A stretch of DNA of 33,659 bases, from positions 1-33,659 of the forward strand of contig JAFSCI010000037.1 in the NCBI GenBank assembly GCA_017436815.1. The letters run 5' to 3'. Positions 23,280 through 30,983 of this stretch are shown here, in pieces; within the stretch, counting starts at the first letter, position 1; each line of letters begins with the position of its first letter. Below the pieces are notes generated by a model that saw nothing but the letters and a program-made list of their open reading frames with translations, was not told where the DNA came from and ran no database searches. Source of the DNA: Clostridia bacterium. GTDB lineage: Bacteria; Bacillota; Clostridia; Oscillospirales; Acutalibacteraceae. A program made the position numbers and the translations under genes.

Positions 23280-24205
23280 TTCAGTTTTAACCTGTCGTAG
23301 CTTAAAATCCGCATTTTTTCACCTATGCTTGACGGCAGCACAACTATCCATTTGACAGCGCCGCTGCTGAGAATAGTTCGTATGGGCTTGCGCTTTAGTA
23401 AATCGTCCTCATTAAAAATGTGAGCCGTTGTGATAACGTCTACTCCCGCATTAAAGCTATCTATAATACTGCTTGCCTGATTTTGAGTAGATATTTCATC
23501 AAAAGCGACAATATTTGGGTACATTGTTCTTATTGCCATTTCTATTCCCTTTTCTATGGGCACTCCTTGTATTAAGTCGGTATTGGGTCCTAAATCGTTA
23601 TAAATTTTACCTAAATAAGCCGCCGAAATTTCTCCACGTCGGTCAATTACACAAACCCGATACATTTTACCCGTAATGCCCGATGACAATATTCTTATAA
23701 AATCTCGCAAAACGGTTGTTTTACCGCTACCGGGAGGGCCGGCAATTAAAACCGAGCCGCCGCTGTAAATTTCGGCAATTTGCCCGGCCGAGCCGATTAT
23801 TTGTTTTGCTATACGTATGTTGACCGAGGTAATATGGCTTAGCGCCGAGTCCTCGGTAAACGTTCCGCAAACTCCCGCGCGGTTGCCGTGTTTTAAAATT
23901 ATGTAGCCGTCTTTTATTTCGTTTATGTGCGAATACACCGAGCCTGATGAGAGCAACCTGTAGGTTTCTTTTAGCTCAGATTCGCTTACAATATAAGCGT
24001 TATTGGGTAAAGACTCGAGGCTTCCAAAGGCGTTTACAAAAAACGTTTCGCCCATTTTTGTAACGCAAAGCGGCGAATATGAGCGCAGCCGTATTTCCTG
24101 AATATCGGCCGCAACGTTTGGATCAATTTTGTTTAGTATGTTTTTTATTCCCACGCTTACAGTATCAAGCGCATTTTCGAACGCCTTATAATTTATTCCC
24201 TGCAT
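23267..24205 (-). CDS. spoIIIAA: Stage III sporulation protein AA, secretion-type ATPase
   Basis: A 312-aa ATPase of the type II/IV secretion (VirB11/GspE) family, energising the mother-cell-to-forespore channel. Motifs are EIRLR (37-41), Walker A GPPGSGKT (156-163) and the segment VIDRRGEIS. FDEISTQ follows as Walker B, and ITTAHIF as a His-box-like motif. First gene of the operon; GGAG and AGG precede the ATG. A sigma-E promoter is expected, but I could not place one confidently. Confidence 0.95.
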   Translation of the reverse strand: MQGINYKAFENALDTVSVGIKNILNKIDPNVAADIQEIRLRSYSPLCVTKMGETFFVNAFGSLESLPNNAYIVSESELKETYRLLSSGSVYSHINEIKDGYIILKHGNRAGVCGTFTEDSALSHITSVNIRIAKQIIGSAGQIAEIYSGGSVLIAGPPGSGKTTVLRDFIRILSSGITGKMYRVCVIDRRGEISAAYLGKIYNDLGPNTDLIQGVPIEKGIEMAIRTMYPNIVAFDEISTQNQASSIIDSFNAGVDVITTAHIFNEDDLLKRKPIRTILSSGAVKWIVVLPSSIGEKMRILSYDRLKLKCIL

Positions 24206-24259
24206 TTTCCTGATCTCCGTTTCTAATAAATAATATTAGGCTGTCCTTCCAAATAGAAC

Positions 24260-24302
24260 AAAAAATACCGCACAACTCAATTTTGTTAGTGCGGTATTTT
24301 TT
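24260..24302. terminator. Terminator-like hairpin between two divergent genes
   Basis: A 14-bp perfect stem (24260-24273 with 24289-24302) has A-run and T-run flanks, so it is terminator-shaped on both strands. It lies between the divergent starts of spoIIIAA and the EamA transporter, where no gene ends. It could insulate the two, attenuate a leader, or be left from a lost gene. Confidence 0.6.
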
Positions 24303-24393
24303 GGTGAGAAAAGCAATAATGCAGGTGAGATTTGCAATAAAATTTCAAAATTATGTGCTATAATTACTATGTTATTTTTTGGGAGTGATACAA

Positions 24394-25278
24394 ATGGTTA
24401 TCTTTTACCTAATAACTATAATTTTGGGACGCACATTGCAGGGTATTTTTTATAAGCCCGCAAGCAGTAGCATGCCTAACGCACGCACATATATAGGTTT
24501 TACATCATTTCAGTTTTTGTGCGCAGGAATTCCTTGTTTTTTGCTTATAATTTTCAGTGGTGGGTTAAAAATTGACCTACTCACCTTAGGGCTTGCCACA
24601 TCTTTAGGTCTTTGTATGTTGCTTGGCGGATTTTGTTCTCTTTTTGCTATGAAAAGCGGAACAGTATCGCTTAGTTCTATGTTTTCGTCTGCAGGACTCA
24701 TTGTTCCACTTATTGCAGGTATAATTTTGTTTGGTCAACCTATACGTCTTTTGCAATGGTTTGGCGTTGGACTGTTTTTTGTTTCTTCTTATTTTCTCAT
24801 TGGAAGTTCCAAGAAGATTTATACTAACTTCTCGTTTAAAACAATTTTTTTGCTAATAGGCTCCCTTTTGTTTAGCGGCGGATCGGCGCTTTCACAACAG
24901 TTATTTACATATTATGTTCCAGATGGTGATATAACCGTTTTCACTTTTCTTTCATTTATTGTTACCTCTGCTTTAGGCGCCATTGTTTGTTTGTTTACTA
25001 AAAACAAGGAACAAAATATAAGTTTAGATAAGCGCAGTTTTAAAGCTCTTACTGTTTGCGGCATAGCTTTGGGAGTTGCGATTTTCCTAATAAATCTATC
25101 TGCCACCGCTTTAACAAAGCTTATATCTCCTGTTATTTTATTTACATTCGCTAACGGAAGCTTCACCATTATATCAACCCTTTTCGGTGCAGTTTTGTAT
25201 AAAGAAAAAATCACACTGCAAAGTGTAATTGGAATTATTCTCGGTATTGCCTCGCTTGTGATAATAAAACTATTCTAA
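24394..25278 (+). CDS. DMT-superfamily (EamA-type) transporter
   Basis: Integral membrane protein of 294 aa with about ten hydrophobic helices arranged as two five-helix halves, the usual drug/metabolite transporter plan. The tail TLQSVIGIILGIASLVIIKL is the normal end of the second EamA repeat. Substrate unknown. The start is the ATG eight bases after GGGAG; an upstream TTG at 24379 overlaps that site. A TATAAT box lies at 24362-24367, just over 30 bases before the start; no clear -35 box is seen. It is monocistronic, ending in its own terminator. Confidence 0.85.
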   Translation: MVIFYLITIILGRTLQGIFYKPASSSMPNARTYIGFTSFQFLCAGIPCFLLIIFSGGLKIDLLTLGLATSLGLCMLLGGFCSLFAMKSGTVSLSSMFSSAGLIVPLIAGIILFGQPIRLLQWFGVGLFFVSSYFLIGSSKKIYTNFSFKTIFLLIGSLLFSGGSALSQQLFTYYVPDGDITVFTFLSFIVTSALGAIVCLFTKNKEQNISLDKRSFKALTVCGIALGVAIFLINLSATALTKLISPVILFTFANGSFTIISTLFGAVLYKEKITLQSVIGIILGIASLVIIKLF

Positions 25279-25287
25279 ATAATAAAA

Positions 25288-25312
25288 ACTCCTACGTTTG
25301 TAGGAGTCTTTT
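25288..25312. terminator. Bidirectional terminator
   Basis: ACTCCTAC (25288-25295) pairs with 25300-25307 around GTTT. T-rich tails exist on both strands (CTTTTGTT on plus, TTTTTATT on minus), serving the convergent transporter and AraC genes. Confidence 0.85.
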
Positions 25313-25313
25313 G

Positions 25314-26111
25314 TTATTTAAAGGTTTTTTCCAAAATTGTATTGCCATATGCTTTCGGGCTGGAGCCGTAACGGGCCTTAAATAATTTTGCGAAATACTT
25401 AGAATCTGTAAAGCCAGATTTATCGCACACCTCGCTTACCGAATACAAGTGGCTTTGCAAAAGCTGCTGAGCCGTTTGCAGCCTCAGGTTAATTATGTAC
25501 TGCTTGGGTGACACCGAATAAAGTTTTTTAAACAGCTTTCTGAAATACGTGGGCGATACCGAACACATCTCGGCCAAATCCGATATTTCTATCTGCTCGT
25601 TTCTGAAATGATTATGAATATAATTCACGGCAGTTTTTATCTCAGTTTCGTGTCCTAAGCTGTTAAGCTTATTTTTCTGCTCCTGACGGTTGGTAAAATA
25701 AAGCAATTCATAAAGCAACGATATACATTTATATCTGTAGCCCTGCTTTTTCTCTTTCCAGACGTCATACATTTTTTTGAATATCTCTTCTACGTACTGG
25801 CTGTTTTCAATGGTCAGTTTTTCTATTTTGTTTTTGTTGTTAAAGGTGTAATTTATAAAATGTATCGCAATAACCGTTTCCCTGGAAGTTTTTTGTTCGT
25901 ACTGCGCGTTTTTGGGTATATAAAGCAAATCTCCGTTGGTAACCGAAATTTTTTCTCCCTCGGTTTTGAAATATCCTCTTCCTGCCAATCGGTAGCTTAT
26001 ACTGTCATAGCTTCTGGCTTCCGTACTTTTTGAGTACATTTCTTCTCTTTTTAATTTAAATACACCTAATAATTCTAAAGAAAGTTCATTTTCCGAAAAA
26101 AACAAAATCAA
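25314..26111 (-). CDS. AraC-family transcriptional regulator
   Basis: About 265 aa. An N-terminal cupin-like ligand domain (about 20-110; LLYIPKNAQYEQ is the typical sugar-sensing strand) precedes a C-terminal pair of helix-turn-helix motifs (about 160-260). The signature includes FRNEQIEISDLAEMCSVSP, YFRKLFKKLYSVSPKQYI and a final KYFAKLFKARYGSSPKAY. It is divergent from the glycan operon, so it probably activates that operon in response to a sugar. The N terminus is uncertain: the frame opens with TTG codons (26111 or 26105) near GGTGGTG; the first ATG is 25 codons in. Confidence 0.88.
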   Translation of the reverse strand: MILFFSENELSLELLGVFKLKREEMYSKSTEARSYDSISYRLAGRGYFKTEGEKISVTNGDLLYIPKNAQYEQKTSRETVIAIHFINYTFNNKNKIEKLTIENSQYVEEIFKKMYDVWKEKKQGYRYKCISLLYELLYFTNRQEQKNKLNSLGHETEIKTAVNYIHNHFRNEQIEISDLAEMCSVSPTYFRKLFKKLYSVSPKQYIINLRLQTAQQLLQSHLYSVSEVCDKSGFTDSKYFAKLFKARYGSSPKAYGNTILEKTFK

Positions 26112-26125
26112 TCACCACCAAAATC

Positions 26126-26154
26126 AATATACCTCTAAATCGACACAAAGTCAA
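26126..26154 (-). promoter_or_regulatory. Promoter of the AraC gene
   Basis: Minus-strand TTGACT (26149-26154) and TATATT (26126-26131) with a 17-base spacer. The expected transcript start is only about ten bases from the proposed TTG start codon, so the leader is very short. Confidence 0.65.
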
Positions 26155-26213
26155 GTTTCGTTTTGTACACTTTTTTGAGCGGTTTATAGGTTTATCTTTT
26201 ATATGTATGGGTA

Positions 26214-26219
26214 TATAAT
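26214..26219 (+). promoter_or_regulatory. -10 box of the glycan operon promoter
   Basis: TATAAT 32 bases before the first gene's ATG. The expected -35 position holds TTTATC, a poor match to TTGACA, as is common for promoters that need an activator; the divergent AraC protein is the candidate. Confidence 0.55.
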
Positions 26220-26250
26220 TGTTTTAGAAACCTTAAAGGAGGAATTTTTT

Positions 26251-27282
26251 ATGGCAATTAAACACACCGCAGTAAGCTACTACGGACTAGGTTACGTAGA
26301 GCATGCAATCGAAGATTTTAAAGAAATGAAGGAACACGGATGCGACACGGTAATTTTAGCTATTACCGAGTTTGATATGGACTTCTGGTTCCCCAACCTT
26401 AACAACATAGTAAAGGCCGCACATGAGCTTGGTCTTCGTGTTTTGGCAGACCCGTGGGGCATCGGTAAGTATTTCGGTGGCGAGCAGGTATCGCTCTTCT
26501 TACAAAACAACATCCATCACCGTCAGGTTTCGGCCTACACCGGTGAGGTTTTAAACGCTGCCTGCTTTAACACAAATTCTTTCAGAGATTACTTTAAGAA
26601 CATCTGCTTAAAGCTCGCAAAGAACACCGAGGTAGACGGATTTTTCTGGGATGAGCCTCACTACGCTTATCCGAAAGCATACGCATCTATCACAGGTGGC
26701 GCAGGCGATGACTGGGCTTGCAGATGTCCTGAGTGTATGAAGAAGTTCGAAGAATACTACGGCTACGAAATGCCCAAGTTTATGAACGACGACGTTAAGC
26801 AGTTCCGTTGGAGAGAAGCTCTCTTTACCCTTTCGGATACATCCAAGGCTTTAAAAGAGTATAACCCCAACTTAGAAATTACCTGCTGCGTTCACGCAAC
26901 ACTCAACAGCTACTACGTAACAGAGCTTCGTGGTTATGATAACTGGGAGATGGTAGCAGCCTGCCCGTACTTCGATGTTTTCTCAACCACAATTATTAAC
27001 TGGACCTTACCCGAAAGCTTCTTCCGTGAGATTACCGAAAGAACCGTAGCTATGGCTAAGAAATACGGCAAGCAGAGCGAGCGTTGGCTTATGGGCTACA
27101 ACAAGCGTCCCGATGACTTTGCTCAGATTGACAAGGTTGTTGATATGTACGAGGAGCTTGGTGTTGACCGTCTTGCTACCTGGACCTACCGTGGCGGTTA
27201 CGGAACCAGCGTTGCTGCAAAGGATCCGCTCGAGCTTTGGGATAACATAGGCAGAAACTACAATAGAGTTCTAAAGAAATGA
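26251..27282 (+). CDS. Putative TIM-barrel glycosidase-like protein, family not recognised
   Basis: First gene of the glycan operon; 343 aa from the ATG at 26251, which follows a perfect AAAGGAGG by six bases. No signal peptide or membrane helix. The barrel-like pattern includes CDTVILAITE (31-40), LGLRVLADPWG (60-70), VDGFFWDEPHY (128-138) and RLATWTYRGG (307-316). Asp134-Glu135 at the end of a strand is the natural catalytic candidate. A CRCPEC cysteine cluster (157-162) precedes KKFEEYYG, as in several uncharacterised glycosidase-like families. I cannot assign a family or substrate. Codons are strongly biased (AAG, TTC, CGT), suggesting high expression. Confidence 0.6.
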   Translation: MAIKHTAVSYYGLGYVEHAIEDFKEMKEHGCDTVILAITEFDMDFWFPNLNNIVKAAHELGLRVLADPWGIGKYFGGEQVSLFLQNNIHHRQVSAYTGEVLNAACFNTNSFRDYFKNICLKLAKNTEVDGFFWDEPHYAYPKAYASITGGAGDDWACRCPECMKKFEEYYGYEMPKFMNDDVKQFRWREALFTLSDTSKALKEYNPNLEITCCVHATLNSYYVTELRGYDNWEMVAACPYFDVFSTTIINWTLPESFFREITERTVAMAKKYGKQSERWLMGYNKRPDDFAQIDKVVDMYEELGVDRLATWTYRGGYGTSVAAKDPLELWDNIGRNYNRVLKK

Positions 27283-28001
27283 TTTTTGAAAAATATTACT
27301 CCGAAGTTGTAGACGTTTTAGACAAAATCAAAAATACTCAAAGCCGGAAAATAGCAGATGCCGCAGAGCAAGTGGCCAAAACCATAGAAAATGACGGCAT
27401 AATTTATATTTTCGGCTGCGGTCACTCACATTTAATCGGTCTTGACTGTTTTTACAGAGCCGGCGGACTCGCAAACGTTTGCGCTATGCTTGATACCGAC
27501 TTAATGCTACATAACGGTGCGGCCAAAAGCAGCAAGATCGAAAAAATGAGCGGCATTGCAGAGAGCATTTTTGAAAGATATTGTTTAACCAAAAACGATA
27601 CGCTTTTCATAATATCCACAAGCGGTAAAAACGCAGTACCCTGCGAAATGGCGCAGATTGCCAGACAAAACGGCATACCGAATATTTCGGTAGTGTCGGG
27701 CGCTTATTTTACAGATAAAACTGCAAACGCCAAATTATACGAATGCTCCGATATGTACATAGACAACTGTGTTCCCCATGGCGATGCAGTTATGGATATT
27801 GAAGGCTCATCGGTAAAATTCGGCAGTGTTTCAACCGCAGCAAGTTCGTTTATACTGCAGTCGGTACTCTTAGAGGGCGCGCAGAAAGCCGCTGAAAAAG
27901 GCGTAGAAGTGCCAATATATAAAAGCGGTAACGTAGACGGCGGCGCCGAGTACAACAAAAAGCTTATAAAAGAATATTTACCGCGTATTAAACATCTATG
28001 A
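27279..28001 (+). CDS. SIS-domain phosphosugar-binding protein, UPF0309-like (copy 1)
   Basis: A 240-aa single-SIS-domain protein. It has YIFGCGHSH (43-51), FYRAGGL (58-64) and an intact phosphosugar-binding loop STSGKN (113-118), all typical of the UPF0309/COG4821 family. Such proteins bind or isomerise sugar phosphates; the exact reaction is unknown. Its ATG overlaps the stop of the preceding gene (ATGA), and no clear ribosome site is seen, so translation is coupled. A diverged paralogue is encoded two genes downstream. Confidence 0.82.
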   Translation: MIFEKYYSEVVDVLDKIKNTQSRKIADAAEQVAKTIENDGIIYIFGCGHSHLIGLDCFYRAGGLANVCAMLDTDLMLHNGAAKSSKIEKMSGIAESIFERYCLTKNDTLFIISTSGKNAVPCEMAQIARQNGIPNISVVSGAYFTDKTANAKLYECSDMYIDNCVPHGDAVMDIEGSSVKFGSVSTAASSFILQSVLLEGAQKAAEKGVEVPIYKSGNVDGGAEYNKKLIKEYLPRIKHL

Positions 28002-28010
28002 GGTGTTAAA

Positions 28011-28856
28011 ATGGCTAAGATTTCGGTTATAGGAATTTGCGGAAATTCCATATTTATGAAGGTAGACCATTTTCACGAAAAGGGTGAAACGCTGGCAGCC
28101 GACAGCGTTTTTGAAGAAATCGGCGGCAAGGGTATAAATCAGGCCGTTGCGTGCGCCAGAATGGGCGCAGAGGTTTCTTTTTTAGCCGCCGTTGGTGATG
28201 ATGCAGATGCCGATAAGTGCAGGCAAACCGCTATAGATAACAACATAAACGGTTTTTTCGCCACCAAAAACGGTAAAAAAACCACCTTTGCGGTAATTTT
28301 AACCGACAAAAACGGTGAAAATCAGGTAACGGGCATACGGCAGGCAGAACTGAGTGTAAACGACGTAATAAGTTTTGAGCAAGAAATTGCCACAAGCGAT
28401 ATTTTGCTTTTACAAAACGAGGTGCCCGTAGACGTTAACCAAAAGGCCGTAGAGCTTGCAAAAAAGCACGGCGTAAGGGTTATTTTAAACCCTGCACCAA
28501 TAAGGCCTATCCCCGACGATATTGCCGATGCCGTTTTTATGGTAACACCAAACGAGCAAGAAAAGCAGGCAATTAAACCTAACCGTTTTAAAAACTGCAT
28601 AACTACCCTTGGTAAAGACGGCTGTGATATTAACGGCAAAACCAAAATAAAGGCGCCAAGCGTCAAAGCGGTAGATACCACGGGCGCGGGCGATACCTTT
28701 AACGGTGTTCTGGCCGTTTGTATAGCAAACGGTATGCCACTGGAAAAAGCGTGTGAATATGCCGTTTGCGCAGCATCATTAAGCGTTACAAAAAATTATG
28801 TTTTAGATTCAATTCCAACAATAAATCAAATAGAAAGGAACATAAGACATGAATGA
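28011..28856 (+). CDS. PfkB/ribokinase-family carbohydrate kinase
   Basis: A 281-aa kinase with the ribokinase-type N-terminal glycine motif GGKGINQAVACARMG (38-52) and the C-terminal signature DTTGAGDTF (222-230) with catalytic Asp228. The overall pattern (IGDDADADKC-like segment, NPAPIRP, VTPNEQE) is closest to ribokinases. It would phosphorylate a sugar released by the hydrolases so that the SIS proteins can act on the phosphate; the order is inferred. GAGGTG precedes the ATG. The gene overlaps the second SIS gene by eight bases. Confidence 0.88.
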   Translation: MAKISVIGICGNSIFMKVDHFHEKGETLAADSVFEEIGGKGINQAVACARMGAEVSFLAAVGDDADADKCRQTAIDNNINGFFATKNGKKTTFAVILTDKNGENQVTGIRQAELSVNDVISFEQEIATSDILLLQNEVPVDVNQKAVELAKKHGVRVILNPAPIRPIPDDIADAVFMVTPNEQEKQAIKPNRFKNCITTLGKDGCDINGKTKIKAPSVKAVDTTGAGDTFNGVLAVCIANGMPLEKACEYAVCAASLSVTKNYVLDSIPTINQIERNIRHE

Positions 28857-29598
28857 TTTTGGCTATTTTGAAAGTTTAATGCAAAATTTCAAAATCGTAA
28901 ACGAAACTCAGGGCGAGAACATTAAAAAAGCAGCATCGCTAATGGCCGATGCCATTGAGAATGACCGCCTTATAAGCGTTTACGGCGGTGGTGGTCACAC
29001 CACACTTTGTATGGGTGAAATGTTTTTCAGAGCAGGCGGTCTTTCCTGCATAAATCCCATAATGGAAACAGGTCTTTCTGTTTTCAACCAGGCCTTAAAA
29101 TACTTAGAGCTTGAGCGCACCGTTAACTACGGCGGCGCAATTATGAAGTATTACGACCTTAAAAAAGACGACCTTCTTATAGTTTTCCATAACATTGGTA
29201 TAAATCCTGCAACTATAGATGCAGTTATGGAAGCCAAGAAAAACGGCGTAAAGATAATTGCTGTATCAAGCAGTTACTGGCAGCAACAAATGCCCGCCGA
29301 CCACTTTATCCGTCATCCTAACAAGACTAATCTGTTCGACTATGCTGACGTTTGCATAGACGATTTTAACCCTGTTGGCGATGCAGTTGTAACCGTTCCG
29401 GGACTCGATACACCTATTGCGCCCGTTTCGAATATTATCGACTTTTACATTGCTCACTTACTTGAAATTGAGTGCGTTAAGCAGTGTATAGACCGTGGCG
29501 TTACCCCGCCCGTATGGTCGAGCGCAAACACCCCCGGCGGTGATGAGAAAAATGCGGCTTACTTAGAAAAGTATAAGCCCAGAATAAAAATGCTTTAA
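28849..29598 (+). CDS. SIS-domain protein, UPF0309-like (copy 2) with altered binding loop
   Basis: A 249-aa paralogue of copy 1: both share FRAGGL (here 60-65), the GDAV segment and the end KYKPRIK/EYLPRIK. The glycine loop reads YGGGGHTT (45-52) where copy 1 has FGCGHSH. The Ser-Thr-Ser-Gly loop is replaced by FHNIGIN (113-119), so the usual phosphate-contacting hydroxyls are missing. It could be a partner subunit of copy 1, a sensor, or an enzyme for a different ligand. AAAGGA lies upstream of the ATG. Confidence 0.75.
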   Translation: MNDFGYFESLMQNFKIVNETQGENIKKAASLMADAIENDRLISVYGGGGHTTLCMGEMFFRAGGLSCINPIMETGLSVFNQALKYLELERTVNYGGAIMKYYDLKKDDLLIVFHNIGINPATIDAVMEAKKNGVKIIAVSSSYWQQQMPADHFIRHPNKTNLFDYADVCIDDFNPVGDAVVTVPGLDTPIAPVSNIIDFYIAHLLEIECVKQCIDRGVTPPVWSSANTPGGDEKNAAYLEKYKPRIKML

Positions 29599-29612
29599 AG
29601 GAGAAAAACAAA

Positions 29613-30968
29613 ATGACAAAGCAAGAACTTCTCAAGAAAATGCTCATTGAGCCCAAAGAACTTATTTTAAAGGAAGGTACCTTTAAAAAAGACAAGAACG
29701 CAAAGGTATTCACCAATATTGATACCGACTTCTCTTACCTTTTAGAGCTTGCAGGCTTTGCAGGTAAGACTGAGAACGTTTATTACGATTTAGGCGGTAC
29801 TTACGTTATCGCAATCGGCGAGAAGGACGTAGACTTAGCCGAAGTTGATTTTTACGATGACGAAGAATACTTTATGGATATTAACGGTGATAACCTTGTT
29901 ATCGCATCTGCAACAGTAGGCGGCGCACTTTTAGGTCTTAAGGCATTTATAAGAATGTCCGAAGAGCTTGGCGAAATGCCCCAGATGACAATTCAAGATT
30001 ACCCCAACATCCCCTTCCGTGCAGTTCATACCTGCGTTTTCCGTCCTGATGACGGTAGTGAGAAGGAAGAAAGCCATCCCGAATACATTAAGAAGATGAT
30101 TAAGACCGCTGCAATTTCGGGCTATAATCACATCTTCGTTGAGTTCTGGGGTATGTTCCCGTATTCTTTAGATTACGCACATTGGCCCAACGCTTATACT
30201 AAGGAAGAGATTGAAGACTTAGTAAGCTTTGCTATTGATAAAATGCACATCACACCCATTCCTGCACAGAACCTTACTTCTCACGCAGGCTGGAGCAGAA
30301 TTATCACACGTAAGCACACCGTTTTAGACCAAAGACCTGACCTTGAAGATATGTACATTCCGGGTGGTTGGTGCTTTGCTACCGAGAACCCAAAGACAAA
30401 AGAGTTTATAAAGACTCTTATTGACGAGCTTATTGCAATGTTCCGTAATCCTCCTTACTTACATTGCTGCTGCGATAAGTGCTTTGGCTTTGGTTCTACC
30501 GAAGAAGACCGCACAATGAGTGCTGACGTTTTATTTGCTAAGCACATTTCGTTCCTTAACTCTTATCTTTCTGAGAAGAACGTTCGCATGGTTATGTGGG
30601 GCGATATGCTCTATTCTTCTATGGACGCTCTTTATTGGAAGTGTAACGAGAAGACCGCAGACTTATTACCCAAGAACATTCTTATCAACATCTGGACACA
30701 TAACAACCCCGGTAAGAACTGGCAAGATGCTGCTTACTTCGAGGAAAAGGGCTTTGAAACAGTATATTCTCCCTTTATTAACGAAGAAAGTATCGAAAGC
30801 ATGGTTGAGGTTTGCCGCAACAGAGGCAGTCACGGTATGGTTCAGACCACATGGCACAAACCCCAGACTGCAGTTCCCTACGTTATCCTAACAGGTGCAC
30901 TTCAGTGGTGCGGTAAGCGTCCGGAAGAAGACGTAAGAAAGAACTTTGCAGACACTTGGTACAAATAA
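29613..30968 (+). CDS. GH20-like (beta-N-acetylhexosaminidase-like) protein with altered catalytic pair
   Basis: A 451-aa cytoplasmic protein. The N-terminal zincin-like domain of GH20 (about 10-125; EEYFMDINGDNLVIASATVGGALLGLKAF region) is followed by a TIM barrel opening IQDYPNIPFRAVH (127-139). At the site where GH20 enzymes carry the Asp-Glu pair (HxGGDE) this protein reads HCCCDK, Asp288-Lys289, followed by FGFGS. MVMWGDMLY (326-334) matches the family's Trp strand. It may be inactive, or act by another mechanism. AAAGGAG precedes the ATG. Codon bias is as strong as in the other barrel genes of the operon. Confidence 0.7.
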   Translation: MTKQELLKKMLIEPKELILKEGTFKKDKNAKVFTNIDTDFSYLLELAGFAGKTENVYYDLGGTYVIAIGEKDVDLAEVDFYDDEEYFMDINGDNLVIASATVGGALLGLKAFIRMSEELGEMPQMTIQDYPNIPFRAVHTCVFRPDDGSEKEESHPEYIKKMIKTAAISGYNHIFVEFWGMFPYSLDYAHWPNAYTKEEIEDLVSFAIDKMHITPIPAQNLTSHAGWSRIITRKHTVLDQRPDLEDMYIPGGWCFATENPKTKEFIKTLIDELIAMFRNPPYLHCCCDKCFGFGSTEEDRTMSADVLFAKHISFLNSYLSEKNVRMVMWGDMLYSSMDALYWKCNEKTADLLPKNILINIWTHNNPGKNWQDAAYFEEKGFETVYSPFINEESIESMVEVCRNRGSHGMVQTTWHKPQTAVPYVILTGALQWCGKRPEEDVRKNFADTWYK

Positions 30969-30983
30969 TAGGAGGTATCCCCT

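Noticed and set aside
24303..24393. Riboswitch upstream of the EamA transporter
   Set aside because: After the hairpin there is only a -10 box close to the gene; the resulting leader is too short for any riboswitch I know.
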